From the NCBI GenBank assembly GCA_902534325.1, contig CACAPQ010000005.1, positions 2,501 to 66,500 of the forward strand: a stretch of 64,000 nucleotides of DNA. The letters are read 5' to 3'. The position numbers and the translations under genes were made by a program. The notes below the pieces were generated by a model, which saw only the letters and a list, made by a program, of their open reading frames with translations, was not told the DNA's origin and ran no database searches. Positions 20,711 through 30,457 of the stretch are shown piece after piece; position 1 is the stretch's first letter; every line of letters starts with the position of its first letter. Origin of the DNA: Paracoccaceae bacterium. GTDB lineage: Bacteria; Pseudomonadota; Alphaproteobacteria; Rhodobacterales; Rhodobacteraceae.

Positions 20711-23067
20711 CAAATACGATTTTGCGGGCTCTGTTGAGCTACTGGTGGCGCAGTCCATTACAATTATTCACCTTTTTAATGGGATTGGCGTTGGCTACTG
20801 GGCTGTGGTCTGGGGTCCAAGCTATAAATTCTGAGGCCCGAGCAAGTTACGATGCGGCAGCGGCTACCCTAGGAGAAGGACAATTTGATCAGCTCGTGCC
20901 GCGGGTTGGGGATCGTATACCTCAGTCCGTTTATGTTGATTTGCGCCGGGCTGGTTGGTTAGCTTCGCCGATATTGGATGTTACTTTTAAAGGGGTGCGG
21001 TTTGTAGGAATTGACCCGCTAACGACGCCTACTCAGATGAGTTTTTCCTCCGATTCAGGTTTCTCTCTCGAAGACACAGATTTAATTTTTGGTAATGCTG
21101 AAGTGGCTTCAGTATTGGAAGGCTTTGTTGAGGTTACTATAGATAAATCTATTCCTCCTGGGATTGCGATTGCCGATATCGGCGTCGTCCAAAGATTGTT
21201 TAAACGTAATGACCTGAGCCGTCTTATGGTGTTGCCAGAGCAGCCAATCCGGCGTCCTGATCTGGTTAAGATAGCCCCTGAATTGGTGGTGCAACCAAGT
21301 CAGCAAATTGCAGATGTGGCCGCTCTGACTGATAGTTTTCACTTAAACCTCACAGCTTTTGGCTTTCTGAGCTTTGCTGTGGGTCTTTTTATTGTACACT
21401 CGACAATTGGTTTGGCCTTTGAGCAAAGGCGTGGAATGATCCGGACCCTCCGATCACTTGGCGTTCCATTAAGCAATTTACTCTCATTAATAATAGTTGA
21501 GATGGGTTTGCTGGTATTTGTTGGAGCCGTTTTGGGTATCTTAATGGGGTATACCATAGCAGCCATGCTACTTCCTGATGTAGCGGCGACGGTTGAAGGA
21601 CTTTATGGTGCACGTGTATCGGGAACTTTAAGCTTGCGACCAGAGTGGTGGCTGTCTGGAATTGGACTTGCCTTTTTGGGAGCAGGGATGGCACTTGCTG
21701 TGCGTATTTGGCAAATTATGCAGATGCCTTTGCTTTCTGCAGTCCAGCCGCGAGCCTGGGCTATCGCTAACGCTCAGCGGATCCGTGGCATTGCAATTCT
21801 TGGTATGGTTTTGCTTGGGTTTTCTGGTCTTTTAGCTATAATTGGGACCGGTCTAGGGCAGGCCTTTGCATTAATAGGTTTTCTTCTTATTGGTTCAGCT
21901 CTTGTGCTACCCTGGTTAACTATAAAGCTATTAGACTTTGCGCCAGGTAAGGGAGTGATCACTTCCTGGTTCTGGGCCGATACCCGTCAGCAAATGCCTG
22001 GACTTAGTCTAGCACTTATTGCGTTGCTTCTGGCGGTCAGTGCAAACATTGGTGTTTCTACGATGGTTTCATCTTTTAGAGTTACTTTTGTATCTTTTTT
22101 AGATCAGCGGCTAGCTCCAGAACTATTTGTAAGAGTAGAAGAAGAGAAGACTGCATCCGCTTTGGAAAAATATCTGCTGGAGCGCGAGCTTGAAGTGCTA
22201 CCGCTTTTGACAGTGGAGCGCCCTGTAGTTGGTCAACCTGCCAAACTTTATGGAGTGCGTGTTGGTCGAACTTATAGGGAAAGTTGGCAGTTTTTAGGTG
22301 CTGATCCAGATGTATGGGATCAAGTTGCTAAAGGTGAAGCGGTCATTGTGAACGAGCAACTTGCGCGCCGGAACAATTTATGGGTTAGCGATGAGGTTGA
22401 TATAGCGCCAGGGCTCAATATTCCCATTGCTGCTGTCGTTGGAGATTACGGTAACCCGCAAGGGCAAGTGGTTATGGGCGAAATACTTTTTCGTCAATTA
22501 CATCCTAACGCAGTTGCGACTTCTTTCGGTATTAGAACTACGGATACAGCGAATTTGCGTAAAGCGATCCAGGCGGATTTAGAAGTGCCCGACAGCGGGA
22601 TTATCAATCAAGCGTCTATTAAAAGTATGTCACTAGAAGTTTTTGAGAGAACTTTTGCTGTTACTGCCGCACTGAACATACTTACGCTTGGGGTTGCCGG
22701 GTTTGCTATGCTAATGAGCCTGTTGACCCTTGCGGGTATGCGAACACCTCAGCTTGCACCCGTTTGGGCCTTGGGACTGACGCGCACTCGGCTTGGGGCC
22801 TTGGAATTGGCCCGTGCTTTAGGGTTGAGTGTCATCGTTTTTATATGCGCAATACCCCTCGGTCTAGCGTTGGCCTGGGCACTTTTAAACTTTGTAAATG
22901 TTGAAGCCTTTGGCTGGCAGTTGCCGATGTTTTTATTTCCTGCTGACTACGCATTTTTAGGTGGTTTGGCGATATTGGCAACGCTGATAGCGGCCGCTTG
23001 GCCAGCAGTGCAAATGGTTCGCAAGCCGCCCGCAGCTCTACTTAAAGTATTCTCAAATGAACGGTAG
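20707..23067 (+). CDS. FtsX-like ABC transporter permease (two-domain)
   Basis: A 786-aa inner-membrane protein with two FtsX-type cores. There is one N-terminal membrane segment, a periplasmic region to about residue 210, three membrane segments to about 340, two more near 370-410, another single segment near 430, a second periplasmic domain (about 470-640), then three C-terminal segments. The start is GTG, overlapping the ATPase stop. The layout matches AttF/AttG- or LolCE-type permeases fused in one chain. It overlaps the lipocalin gene by 11 nt. Confidence 0.9.
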   Translation: MTNTILRALLSYWWRSPLQLFTFLMGLALATGLWSGVQAINSEARASYDAAAATLGEGQFDQLVPRVGDRIPQSVYVDLRRAGWLASPILDVTFKGVRFVGIDPLTTPTQMSFSSDSGFSLEDTDLIFGNAEVASVLEGFVEVTIDKSIPPGIAIADIGVVQRLFKRNDLSRLMVLPEQPIRRPDLVKIAPELVVQPSQQIADVAALTDSFHLNLTAFGFLSFAVGLFIVHSTIGLAFEQRRGMIRTLRSLGVPLSNLLSLIIVEMGLLVFVGAVLGILMGYTIAAMLLPDVAATVEGLYGARVSGTLSLRPEWWLSGIGLAFLGAGMALAVRIWQIMQMPLLSAVQPRAWAIANAQRIRGIAILGMVLLGFSGLLAIIGTGLGQAFALIGFLLIGSALVLPWLTIKLLDFAPGKGVITSWFWADTRQQMPGLSLALIALLLAVSANIGVSTMVSSFRVTFVSFLDQRLAPELFVRVEEEKTASALEKYLLERELEVLPLLTVERPVVGQPAKLYGVRVGRTYRESWQFLGADPDVWDQVAKGEAVIVNEQLARRNNLWVSDEVDIAPGLNIPIAAVVGDYGNPQGQVVMGEILFRQLHPNAVATSFGIRTTDTANLRKAIQADLEVPDSGIINQASIKSMSLEVFERTFAVTAALNILTLGVAGFAMLMSLLTLAGMRTPQLAPVWALGLTRTRLGALELARALGLSVIVFICAIPLGLALAWALLNFVNVEAFGWQLPMFLFPADYAFLGGLAILATLIAAAWPAVQMVRKPPAALLKVFSNER

Positions 23068-24100
23068 AATATTTCTTCTTGCTTGCTTTTTGCCCGTTAT
23101 CGTCTGGGCGCAGAGCTTTGGTGGTCTGGGTTCAAAAGCTGCCGACGAGTTTGCGACGCCTCAACGAAATTTCGTGTTTGATTTTCCAACTGACCACGGC
23201 GCTCATCCAGATTACCGGATTGAATGGTGGTATATTACTGCAAATTTAGAAGATCCAGCAGGAGTGCAATATGGATTGCAGTGGACATTATTTCGAACCG
23301 CTGTTGCACCTGGAGAAGAAGAGGGTTGGTCATCGCCTCAAGTTTGGTTTGCCCATGCAGCGGTGACTACGCCTGAGGCACATTTTTCGACTGAGCGCTT
23401 TGCACGCGGTGGAATAGGTCAAGCCGGTGTCACGGTGGAGCCTTTTCGCGCCTGGATTGATGAATGGAGATTAGAAGGTCCAGACATGAATAGCCTTTCG
23501 GTTCAGGCTGCGAGCCCAGATTTTGCTTTTGACATGGACTTGCTTGCAACTGGGCCGTTGGTTTTTCATGGTGAGAATGGCTTTTCTCAAAAATCAGCAG
23601 AGGGGCAAGCCAGCTATTACTACTCTCAGCCATTTTATAAGATTTCTGGAACCTTAAATTTACCAGAAGGAGATATACCGGTTACTGGGTCCGCCTGGTT
23701 AGACCGCGAGTGGTCTTCACAGCCATTATCCGATGATCAAAAAGGTTGGGACTGGTTTTCACTATCTTTTGAAGATGGAGAGAAGATGATGGGTTTTCAA
23801 CTAAGACAGTCAGACGGTAGCTACTATACATCTGCTACGTGGATTGACGTTAATGGCGAGACACAAAGCTATCCAGATGGCGCATTCATGGCTGAGCCTC
23901 TAGAAGAGACAAGAGTAGCAGGGCGTGATATCCCAATACGTTGGCGGGTACGTCTGCCTGATAGAGATTTAGATGCTGAAGTATTAGCTTTGACGCCAAA
24001 GGCTTGGATGGATGTGTCTATCCCTTATTGGGAGGGACCAGTTGGTATTTCGGGTAGTCATTTTGGGCGTGGTTATCTCGAGATGACGGGCTACCAATAA
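23057..24100 (+). CDS. Secreted AttH/CrtC-type lipocalin-like hydrolase
   Basis: A 347-aa protein with a signal peptide (MNGRIFLLACFLPVIVWA, then QSFGG) and the AttH/CrtC fold (PF07143). Motifs include DHGAHPDYRIEWWYITANLED, the WLDREWSSQPL segment and WDWFSLSFEDG. Related proteins sit next to LolD/FtsX-type transporters in the AttEFGH-like arrangement, as here. Its biochemical role there is not established; carotenoid hydratase activity is not implied because no crt genes are nearby. Confidence 0.88.
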   Translation: MNGRIFLLACFLPVIVWAQSFGGLGSKAADEFATPQRNFVFDFPTDHGAHPDYRIEWWYITANLEDPAGVQYGLQWTLFRTAVAPGEEEGWSSPQVWFAHAAVTTPEAHFSTERFARGGIGQAGVTVEPFRAWIDEWRLEGPDMNSLSVQAASPDFAFDMDLLATGPLVFHGENGFSQKSAEGQASYYYSQPFYKISGTLNLPEGDIPVTGSAWLDREWSSQPLSDDQKGWDWFSLSFEDGEKMMGFQLRQSDGSYYTSATWIDVNGETQSYPDGAFMAEPLEETRVAGRDIPIRWRVRLPDRDLDAEVLALTPKAWMDVSIPYWEGPVGISGSHFGRGYLEMTGYQ

Positions 24101-24191
24101 GATTAAATAGCCACAGAAATACTCTCAAAAAAAAACCTCTTGCGTATTATGAAAATCTCAAATATTTGGGCCGAAAAAATCGGGGTGTTTC

Positions 24192-25679
24192 ATGGCAAGT
24201 AATGATTTAGAGACTAAACATTTAGAAACGCTTGATCGAGATTTGGGACGTTTCTCCTCTCTTGAAAAGGCAACGTCGTACATAGCAAAACCATTGGTGG
24301 CGCCAGCTCTGGCGCTAATTTTTATCATCATAGTAGGAATTTTGGCTGCCACAACTTTGAGCGGGGTTAGCAACACTATTATAATTGTCATTGCAGCAGT
24401 ACTCGGCGCTTATATGGCTTTAAACATTGGCGCAAATGATGTGGCCAACAACATGGGCCCTGCCGTAGGTGCTAATGCACTGACTATGGCGGGAGCTATA
24501 TTAATTGCCGCTATATTTGAAAGTGCTGGAGCACTAATTGCTGGTGGCGACGTGGTTTCGACTATTGCCAAAGGGATCATCGCTCCAACAAGCATGCAGT
24601 CAGTTGATGAGTTTATTTGGGCTATGATGGCCGCATTGCTTTCAGCTGCCTTATGGATAAATTTAGCTACTTGGGTGGGAGCACCTGTGTCGACCACACA
24701 TTCGATTGTGGGAGGCGTAATGGGCGCTGGAATTGCCGCGGCGGGTTTTAGTGCGGTCAATTGGATGACTATGAGTAAAATTGCGGCCAGTTGGGTTATT
24801 TCACCTGTACTTGGAGGCGTTATAGCAGCGCTGTTCCTTTGGTTAATTAAGTCTCGGATAATTTATCAGCCGGACAAAATAGCTGCTGCAAGAAGGTGGG
24901 TTCCTATTCTTATTGCAATTATGTCAGGCGCATTCGCTAGCTATCTTGCGCTTAAAGGCATAAAGAAGATTATTAAAATTGATATCCAGACGGCCATTAT
25001 AATAGGTTTTCTGATTGGTGTGGCTACCTGGGCAATCACTAAGCCAATAATTGCAAAGCAATCAGTTGGTATGGAAAACCGTAATAAATCTCTAAAGCAA
25101 CTTTTTAATATTCCACTGATAGTTTCTGCAGCACTACTTAGTTTTGCACATGGTGCAAACGACGTGGCGAACGCCGTTGGGCCACTTGCTGCAATTGTTC
25201 AAGCTTCATCTTCAGGCGAATACATTACTGCTATTTCAATACCCTTATGGGTAATGGTTATTGGCGCTGCAGGAATATCATTTGGCTTATTTTTATTCGG
25301 CCCCAAACTTGTTCGAGTAGTTGGAAGTCAAATTACAAAGTTAAACCAAATGCGTGCTTATTGTGTCGCGCTATCTGCTGCTATCACAGTGATAGTTGCT
25401 AGTTGGCTTGGTTTGCCCGTGAGCTCAACTCACATCGCAGTGGGTTCTGTTTTTGGTGTTGGTTTTTTTCGGGAATGGGATAGTGCCCGACGTATGAAAC
25501 TTGCAAAACTTTCAAGTGATAAAAACCAGTTAGTTGTGGCCAAGGAAGAAAGAGCTCGTCGAAAACTGGTTCGTAGGTCACACTTTATGTCGATTATTGC
25601 GGCATGGATAATTACGGTTCCATCTGCCGCAGTTATATCTGGTGTAATCTATTCGGTGATATTATTTAGCGCAGGTTAA
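24192..25679 (+). CDS. PiT-family inorganic phosphate transporter
   Basis: A 495-aa multi-span membrane protein with the two inverted PiT signatures, GANDVANNMGP at residues 80-90 and GANDVANAVGP near residue 320. Paired serine/threonine-rich motifs GAPVSTTHSIVGG and GLPVSSTHIAVGS are also visible. It imports phosphate or metal-phosphate with H+ or Na+. It is monocistronic, with 91 nt before and 83 nt after. Confidence 0.95.
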   Translation: MASNDLETKHLETLDRDLGRFSSLEKATSYIAKPLVAPALALIFIIIVGILAATTLSGVSNTIIIVIAAVLGAYMALNIGANDVANNMGPAVGANALTMAGAILIAAIFESAGALIAGGDVVSTIAKGIIAPTSMQSVDEFIWAMMAALLSAALWINLATWVGAPVSTTHSIVGGVMGAGIAAAGFSAVNWMTMSKIAASWVISPVLGGVIAALFLWLIKSRIIYQPDKIAAARRWVPILIAIMSGAFASYLALKGIKKIIKIDIQTAIIIGFLIGVATWAITKPIIAKQSVGMENRNKSLKQLFNIPLIVSAALLSFAHGANDVANAVGPLAAIVQASSSGEYITAISIPLWVMVIGAAGISFGLFLFGPKLVRVVGSQITKLNQMRAYCVALSAAITVIVASWLGLPVSSTHIAVGSVFGVGFFREWDSARRMKLAKLSSDKNQLVVAKEERARRKLVRRSHFMSIIAAWIITVPSAAVISGVIYSVILFSAG

Positions 25680-25762
25680 TTAACAATTACTTAGCCCCTT
25701 GTTTACTCAAACTTCTAGTCGCTCTATAGTCTGTTTTGTGAATTACAACGGCGGAGTTAATT

Positions 25763-27157
25763 ATGTCGCAAACGCGGACAGAGACTGATAGTTTTGGCCC
25801 TTTAGAGGTACCTTCCGAAAAATACTGGGGGGCACAAACTCAGCGATCAATTATAAACTTTCCCATAGGGTGGGAAAAGCAGCCAGTGGCTATTATCCGT
25901 GCGTTGGGTGTTATTAAACAGGCTTGTGCCGAAGCAAATAAATCTGCTGGTAATTTGGATGAAAAAATTGCTGATGCTATTATCAAAGCAGCAGCCGAAG
26001 TTGTTGAAGGTCAATTTGACGACAATTTTCCTCTCGTAGTTTGGCAAACTGGTTCTGGTACTCAGTCAAACATGAACGCTAATGAGGTAATTGCAAACCG
26101 CGCTATAGAAATACTTGGAGGCACCATTGGTTCGAAAGATCCAGTTCATCCAAATGACCATTGCAATATGGCTCAATCTTCAAATGACACCTTCCCCACT
26201 GCCATGCATATTGCGACGGCAATGGCTTCCAGCGATGTGCTTATACCTGGACTAGAAAAGCTAGAGAAAGCTTTGCGAAGCAAGATAGAAGAATTTGATG
26301 GTATTATCAAAATTGGACGAACTCATACGCAGGACGCAACACCGATTACGCTTTCGCAGGAATTCTCAGGCTATGCTCATCAAGTGCATATGGGCATCAG
26401 GCGTATAAAAAAATCACTTGAGGATATATATGAACTGGCGCAAGGCGGCACCGCCGTTGGAACTGGGCTTAATACTTTTGAGGGGTGGGACACGACAGTT
26501 GCAAAAAATATCTCAAGGATAACAGGATTACCTTTCGTAACCGCACCAAATAAATTTGAAGCCTTGGCAGCTCACGATGCAATGGTTGAAATTTCTGGTA
26601 GTCTTAAAACCGTAGCGGCCAGTTTATTTAAGATTGCAAATGACATTCGGCTTTTGGGCTCCGGGCCACGTTGCGGATTGGGAGAGTTAATCCTACCCGA
26701 AAATGAACCTGGAAGCTCAATCATGCCTGGCAAGGTAAATCCAACCCAGTGTGAATCTATGACGCAAGTTTGTGCTCACGTGATTGGAAATGATACAGCG
26801 GTTGGCTTCGCAGGTAGCCAGGGCCATTTTGAGCTCAATGTTTATAAGCCAATGATCGCCTATAATGTCTTACAGTCCATACAGCTTTTGGGCGACGCCT
26901 GTTCGGCTTTTACGGATAACTTAGTCGATGGTTTAAAAGCCGATGATACCCGTATTGATAAGTTAATGCGAGAAAGCTTAATGCTTGTTACGGCGCTTGC
27001 GCCAAAAATAGGGTATGATAACGCCACAAAAGTGGCAAAAACAGCGCACAAGAATGGCACAACCCTTAAAGAAGAGGCCATCTCCTTGGGCTTTGTGGAT
27101 GAAAAGACTTTTGATGAAGTGGTCCGACCTGAGAATATGGTTGGCCCAAAATCCTAA
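25763..27157 (+). CDS. fumC: Fumarate hydratase class II
   Basis: A 464-aa homotetrameric fumarase of the TCA cycle. The superfamily signature [11 protein letters not shown] is at residues 317-327. [20 protein letters not shown] near residue 95 and [16 protein letters not shown] near residue 185 supply active-site residues. Length is standard. A CGGAG motif precedes the ATG. Its stop codon abuts the stop of the convergent enolase-superfamily gene with no spacer. Confidence 0.98.
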   Translation: MSQTRTETDSFGPLEVPSEKYWGAQTQRSIINFPIGWEKQPVAIIRALGVIKQACAEANKSAGNLDEKIADAIIKAAAEVVEGQFDDNFPLVVWQTGSGTQSNMNANEVIANRAIEILGGTIGSKDPVHPNDHCNMAQSSNDTFPTAMHIATAMASSDVLIPGLEKLEKALRSKIEEFDGIIKIGRTHTQDATPITLSQEFSGYAHQVHMGIRRIKKSLEDIYELAQGGTAVGTGLNTFEGWDTTVAKNISRITGLPFVTAPNKFEALAAHDAMVEISGSLKTVAASLFKIANDIRLLGSGPRCGLGELILPENEPGSSIMPGKVNPTQCESMTQVCAHVIGNDTAVGFAGSQGHFELNVYKPMIAYNVLQSIQLLGDACSAFTDNLVDGLKADDTRIDKLMRESLMLVTALAPKIGYDNATKVAKTAHKNGTTLKEEAISLGFVDEKTFDEVVRPENMVGPKS

Positions 27158-28267
27158 TCAAAGGGTAGCTGACCTACTTGCATGCTTTTTCAATAGACTA
27201 AGCTTTGGAGTAAAGCCTGCTCCTGGTTCCATTGGAGCGCTAATTTTTCCCGGTCCACTATGAACAATTTCGGGCTCAGAGAAATCTTCTGTGTAGAACC
27301 TATTGCTAGGAAAAATATCACAAGGATAAGCCATGCTTCCCTTTGTAGCTAAAGCGATGGAAGGGGCTTGGCCGGTGGCAGACTCTAACATCCCGCCAAC
27401 CCAAACTGGAATTTTGTTATCACTGCACAACTTTTGTATTTTTAATGCGTTGGTCAAACCCCCAACCCTGCTTGTCTTAATATTTATCCATCTACAGGCT
27501 TTAATCTCGATAGCTTTTTTTGCTCGAGCAGGTGAACTGATACTCTCATCAAGGCAAATGGGTGTCGATAATTCCTTTTGAAGTTTTGCATGATCAACAA
27601 GGTCATCATATGCCAGTGGTTGCTCAATCATTTTCAGGTTTAACTCATCTAATTTCCGAAACAGGCCTAAGTCATCGAGTGTAAAGCCACTATTGCAATC
27701 AATATGCATTGTGAGATCAGGGAATGAATTACGCACTTCTGCCATCATCTCAAAACTACACTGCCGGTTAAATTTGAACTTTACCCTTTTGTAACCTTGT
27801 TCAATTGCTTCGGCGGTGCGATCTATTAATTTTTTCAAATCGGTTTGAACTGGGATGTCTGCGCCAACCTCTATCTCTGGGTTGTTACCTCCAATAAGCT
27901 TCCAAAGTGGTGTTTTCATTTCCTTGGCATAAAGATCCCACCAGGCGGTATCAAATGCTGATTTTGCAAACTCGTTTCCTTTAAACTGAGAAAATAGACT
28001 GGTGAGTTGATCCGCTGAGGCGATAGTTTGGTTAATAATTTTTGGGCCCAAGCCGTCCCGTGCTAAGCAAAAAGCTCCAGCCGTATATTCGCTATTGTAA
28101 AATGGCAACGGAGCAGGCGCACATTCTCCCCAACCAATAAGACCATCGGTCTCGATGCCAACAAAAAGGCTCTCAATATTAGCCTGATTTCCATAGGCGG
28201 TCACCCAGGGTTCAATAAGCGGCATGGCGACATGATGTAGATGAATTTTATTTATTTTCATTTTCAT
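27158..28267 (-). CDS. Enolase-superfamily MenC/NAAAR/dipeptide-epimerase-like enzyme
   Basis: A 369-aa protein of the muconate-lactonizing subgroup. The catalytic KxK appears as VKFKF near residue 170, with metal ligands D in HIDCNSGF, E in MIEQPLAYDDL and D in LDESI, and the second lysine in NIKTSRVGG. These match o-succinylbenzoate synthases and N-succinylamino acid racemases. No menaquinone genes are nearby, so a racemase or cycloisomerase role is more likely. It converges on fumC with zero spacing. Confidence 0.85.
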   Translation of the reverse strand: MKMKINKIHLHHVAMPLIEPWVTAYGNQANIESLFVGIETDGLIGWGECAPAPLPFYNSEYTAGAFCLARDGLGPKIINQTIASADQLTSLFSQFKGNEFAKSAFDTAWWDLYAKEMKTPLWKLIGGNNPEIEVGADIPVQTDLKKLIDRTAEAIEQGYKRVKFKFNRQCSFEMMAEVRNSFPDLTMHIDCNSGFTLDDLGLFRKLDELNLKMIEQPLAYDDLVDHAKLQKELSTPICLDESISSPARAKKAIEIKACRWINIKTSRVGGLTNALKIQKLCSDNKIPVWVGGMLESATGQAPSIALATKGSMAYPCDIFPSNRFYTEDFSEPEIVHSGPGKISAPMEPGAGFTPKLSLLKKHASRSATL

Positions 28268-28351
28268 ATGATCGTCTCTTTAAAACGTAAAAGCAATCTT
28301 CACAGAAAATTTAACATTTAGTCCGACTATGTGATACTTGGCGATTAGTTT

Positions 28352-29383
28352 TTACCCGAAAGGTTGGATTACTGTTTTCCCATGGTTCTTCCCATCAAGC
28401 AATCCAATGAATTTTTTGGGGGCGTTTTCTAAGCCCTGAGTGATATCCTCGATATATTTTATGACGCCTTCATTTACTAATGGCTCTATTTCCTGAAGAA
28501 AGTTGGGAAATTGCTTCCAGTGGTCAGAGATAATAAATCCATTTATTGATAGCCGTTTGACTAAGATCGTTCGCCATATTTTGGGTACACTCAATGTATC
28601 AAATAGTGCATCTGCACCTAAACGGCCTGCATTATACCAGCTAATCATTCCACATAATGGGATGCGCCCATGGACATTCATCATTGGGAGAATTGCTTCC
28701 AGAATAGGGCCCGCTACATTTTCAAAATATATGTCAATTCCGTTTGGGCAAAAGTTGGCTAGTGCGGTTCGTAACTCTCTGGATGTTTTATACTTGCGAT
28801 GGTTGAGGCATTGGTCGAAACCAAAATCTTCAATTGCAATACGGCATTTTTCATCTGTGCCTGCTAGTCCAATTACTTGAAGCCCTGCGCATTTCGCTAA
28901 TTGACCAACTATCGATCCAACAGGGCCGGTGGCGGCAGCGACAACCAACGTTTCCCCACTTTTGGGCTGTCCGTGCTGATTTAGGCCAAACCAGCCAGTA
29001 AATCCAGGCATGCCCAATACGCCAAGTGCGCGTGTTAAATGTCGTGGTTCAAGACTCAGTTTGCGCACAACTTTTTCATTAAGAATTGCATGCGTTGCCC
29101 ATCCCGTCATTCCAAATATGTAGTCTCCCTCTGTAAAATCGGCAGAGGCGCTTTCTATAACACGACCAACTCCGCCTGCCTCCATCCGAGTACCTAGTTC
29201 CACAGGAGCAGAGTAGGATTTTGCATCATCCATTCGACCCCGCATGTAAGGGTCAAGAGAAAAGCTTTGCACTTCGACCAGAACTTCGCCAATGGAAAGT
29301 TCTTTAGGTTTCCAATCCACGAGTTTAAAAGAATTAGCGTTTGGGATGCCGTCTGGCCTTGAGTTTAGTATGATTTCTTGCAT
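28352..29383 (-). CDS. NADP-dependent oxidoreductase, MDR family (YncB/CurA-like)
   Basis: A 343-aa zinc-free medium-chain dehydrogenase/reductase of the leukotriene B4 dehydrogenase/CurA type. The N-terminal segment LDPYMRGRMDD and the dinucleotide-binding motif VVAAATGPVGSIVGQLAK are characteristic, followed by YFENVAGPILEAILPMM. It likely reduces alpha,beta-unsaturated carbonyls. It lies 84 nt upstream of the enolase-superfamily gene on the same strand. Confidence 0.92.
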   Translation of the reverse strand: MQEIILNSRPDGIPNANSFKLVDWKPKELSIGEVLVEVQSFSLDPYMRGRMDDAKSYSAPVELGTRMEAGGVGRVIESASADFTEGDYIFGMTGWATHAILNEKVVRKLSLEPRHLTRALGVLGMPGFTGWFGLNQHGQPKSGETLVVAAATGPVGSIVGQLAKCAGLQVIGLAGTDEKCRIAIEDFGFDQCLNHRKYKTSRELRTALANFCPNGIDIYFENVAGPILEAILPMMNVHGRIPLCGMISWYNAGRLGADALFDTLSVPKIWRTILVKRLSINGFIISDHWKQFPNFLQEIEPLVNEGVIKYIEDITQGLENAPKKFIGLLDGKNHGKTVIQPFG

Positions 29384-29575
29384 GATTTTGGCTTTTTAGA
29401 ACCTGTATATTTACCATCCATTTTAGCTGGCTTCATTTTTTAGTTAGATTGTGAAATTCCATATATTATCAGTAAAGTTTTTAACAGCCTAACATTTGAA
29501 CCACTTGCCTTGTGATGTTGGAAAAAGTATCGGTGTTAAACTGATTTTCAAATCGTGTTTATGAAATGGAAAACC

Positions 29576-30421
29576 ATGAAACTTGTTTCTTTTTCAAACA
29601 ATGGCCAAGAGGGCTTTGGTATTTTTAGTCAATCTGGAATTTATCCAGTGCTTGAAAAGTTCAAGAAAGAGTTTCCTAATCTAAGAGCAGTTATAGGTTC
29701 ACAAAAAATCGAGGATTTTGAGACTTTTTGTGAAAATAACCCAATACCACTATCCAAGGTTTCTTTACTACCTCCTATTCCCAACCCTGGTAAAATTATC
29801 TGTGCGGGTATGAATTATCGAAAGCCTTATCCAGTTGATGGGGTGGCAGCCCCTGATCCCGGTAACGTAGTGATTTTTGCTCGGCATACCGAAACTCTGG
29901 TTGGGCATGGCGCAGATTTGGAACTCCCTTCAGGAAAAGCAACTGAGACTTACGATTTTGAAGGTGAGATTGTTGCTGTGATTGGAAAATCAGGGAGATT
30001 TATTTCCAAGGATGATGCTCTAAAACACGTTATTGGGTATTCTATTATGAACGAAGGTTCCGTTCGTGGTTGGATGAAGCATTCAGTGCATGCTGGTAAG
30101 AATTTTCATGCCTCTGGAAGCTGGGGGCCTTGGATTGCTACAGTTGATGAGATTGATGATTTTTCCTCTTTAAAGCTGGAAACTCATGTGAACGGCAACT
30201 TGATGCAATCTGCCTTGGCTGAGGAAATGATTTTTAGTCTTTCGGAATTAATTGCCTATATCTCGAACTTACTCCCGCTTAATCCAGGAGATATAATTGC
30301 TACGGGTTCACCAGATGGTACGGGAGGCAGTCGCAACCCTACGGCTTTTCTTAATTCCGGTGACTGTGTCGAAGTTTCTGTAGACAGAATAGGAACGCTT
30401 AAGAACTATGTTGGACCATAA
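29576..30421 (+). CDS. Fumarylacetoacetate hydrolase-family protein
   Basis: A 281-aa FAH-superfamily enzyme. The metal-site glutamates are in TYDFEGEIVAVIGK and an E-x-E-type arrangement; IICAGMNYRKP and DIIATGSPDGTGGSRNP are also characteristic. Homologues usually begin MKLVSF, so the ATG at 29576 is chosen over a GTG at 29555 and an ATG at 29561; the ribosome-binding site is weak for all. Members hydrolyse or decarboxylate acylpyruvates and diketo acids. Divergent from the MDR gene. Confidence 0.9.
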   Translation: MKLVSFSNNGQEGFGIFSQSGIYPVLEKFKKEFPNLRAVIGSQKIEDFETFCENNPIPLSKVSLLPPIPNPGKIICAGMNYRKPYPVDGVAAPDPGNVVIFARHTETLVGHGADLELPSGKATETYDFEGEIVAVIGKSGRFISKDDALKHVIGYSIMNEGSVRGWMKHSVHAGKNFHASGSWGPWIATVDEIDDFSSLKLETHVNGNLMQSALAEEMIFSLSELIAYISNLLPLNPGDIIATGSPDGTGGSRNPTAFLNSGDCVEVSVDRIGTLKNYVGP

Positions 30422-30457
30422 TTTTGTTCATATCTCTTAGCGTTAAATACAAGAGTT

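Noticed and set aside
23057-24100. Carotenoid 1,2-hydratase (CrtC)
   Set aside because: Only the fold is shared; there are no carotenoid genes nearby and the ABC exporter context points to the AttH type.
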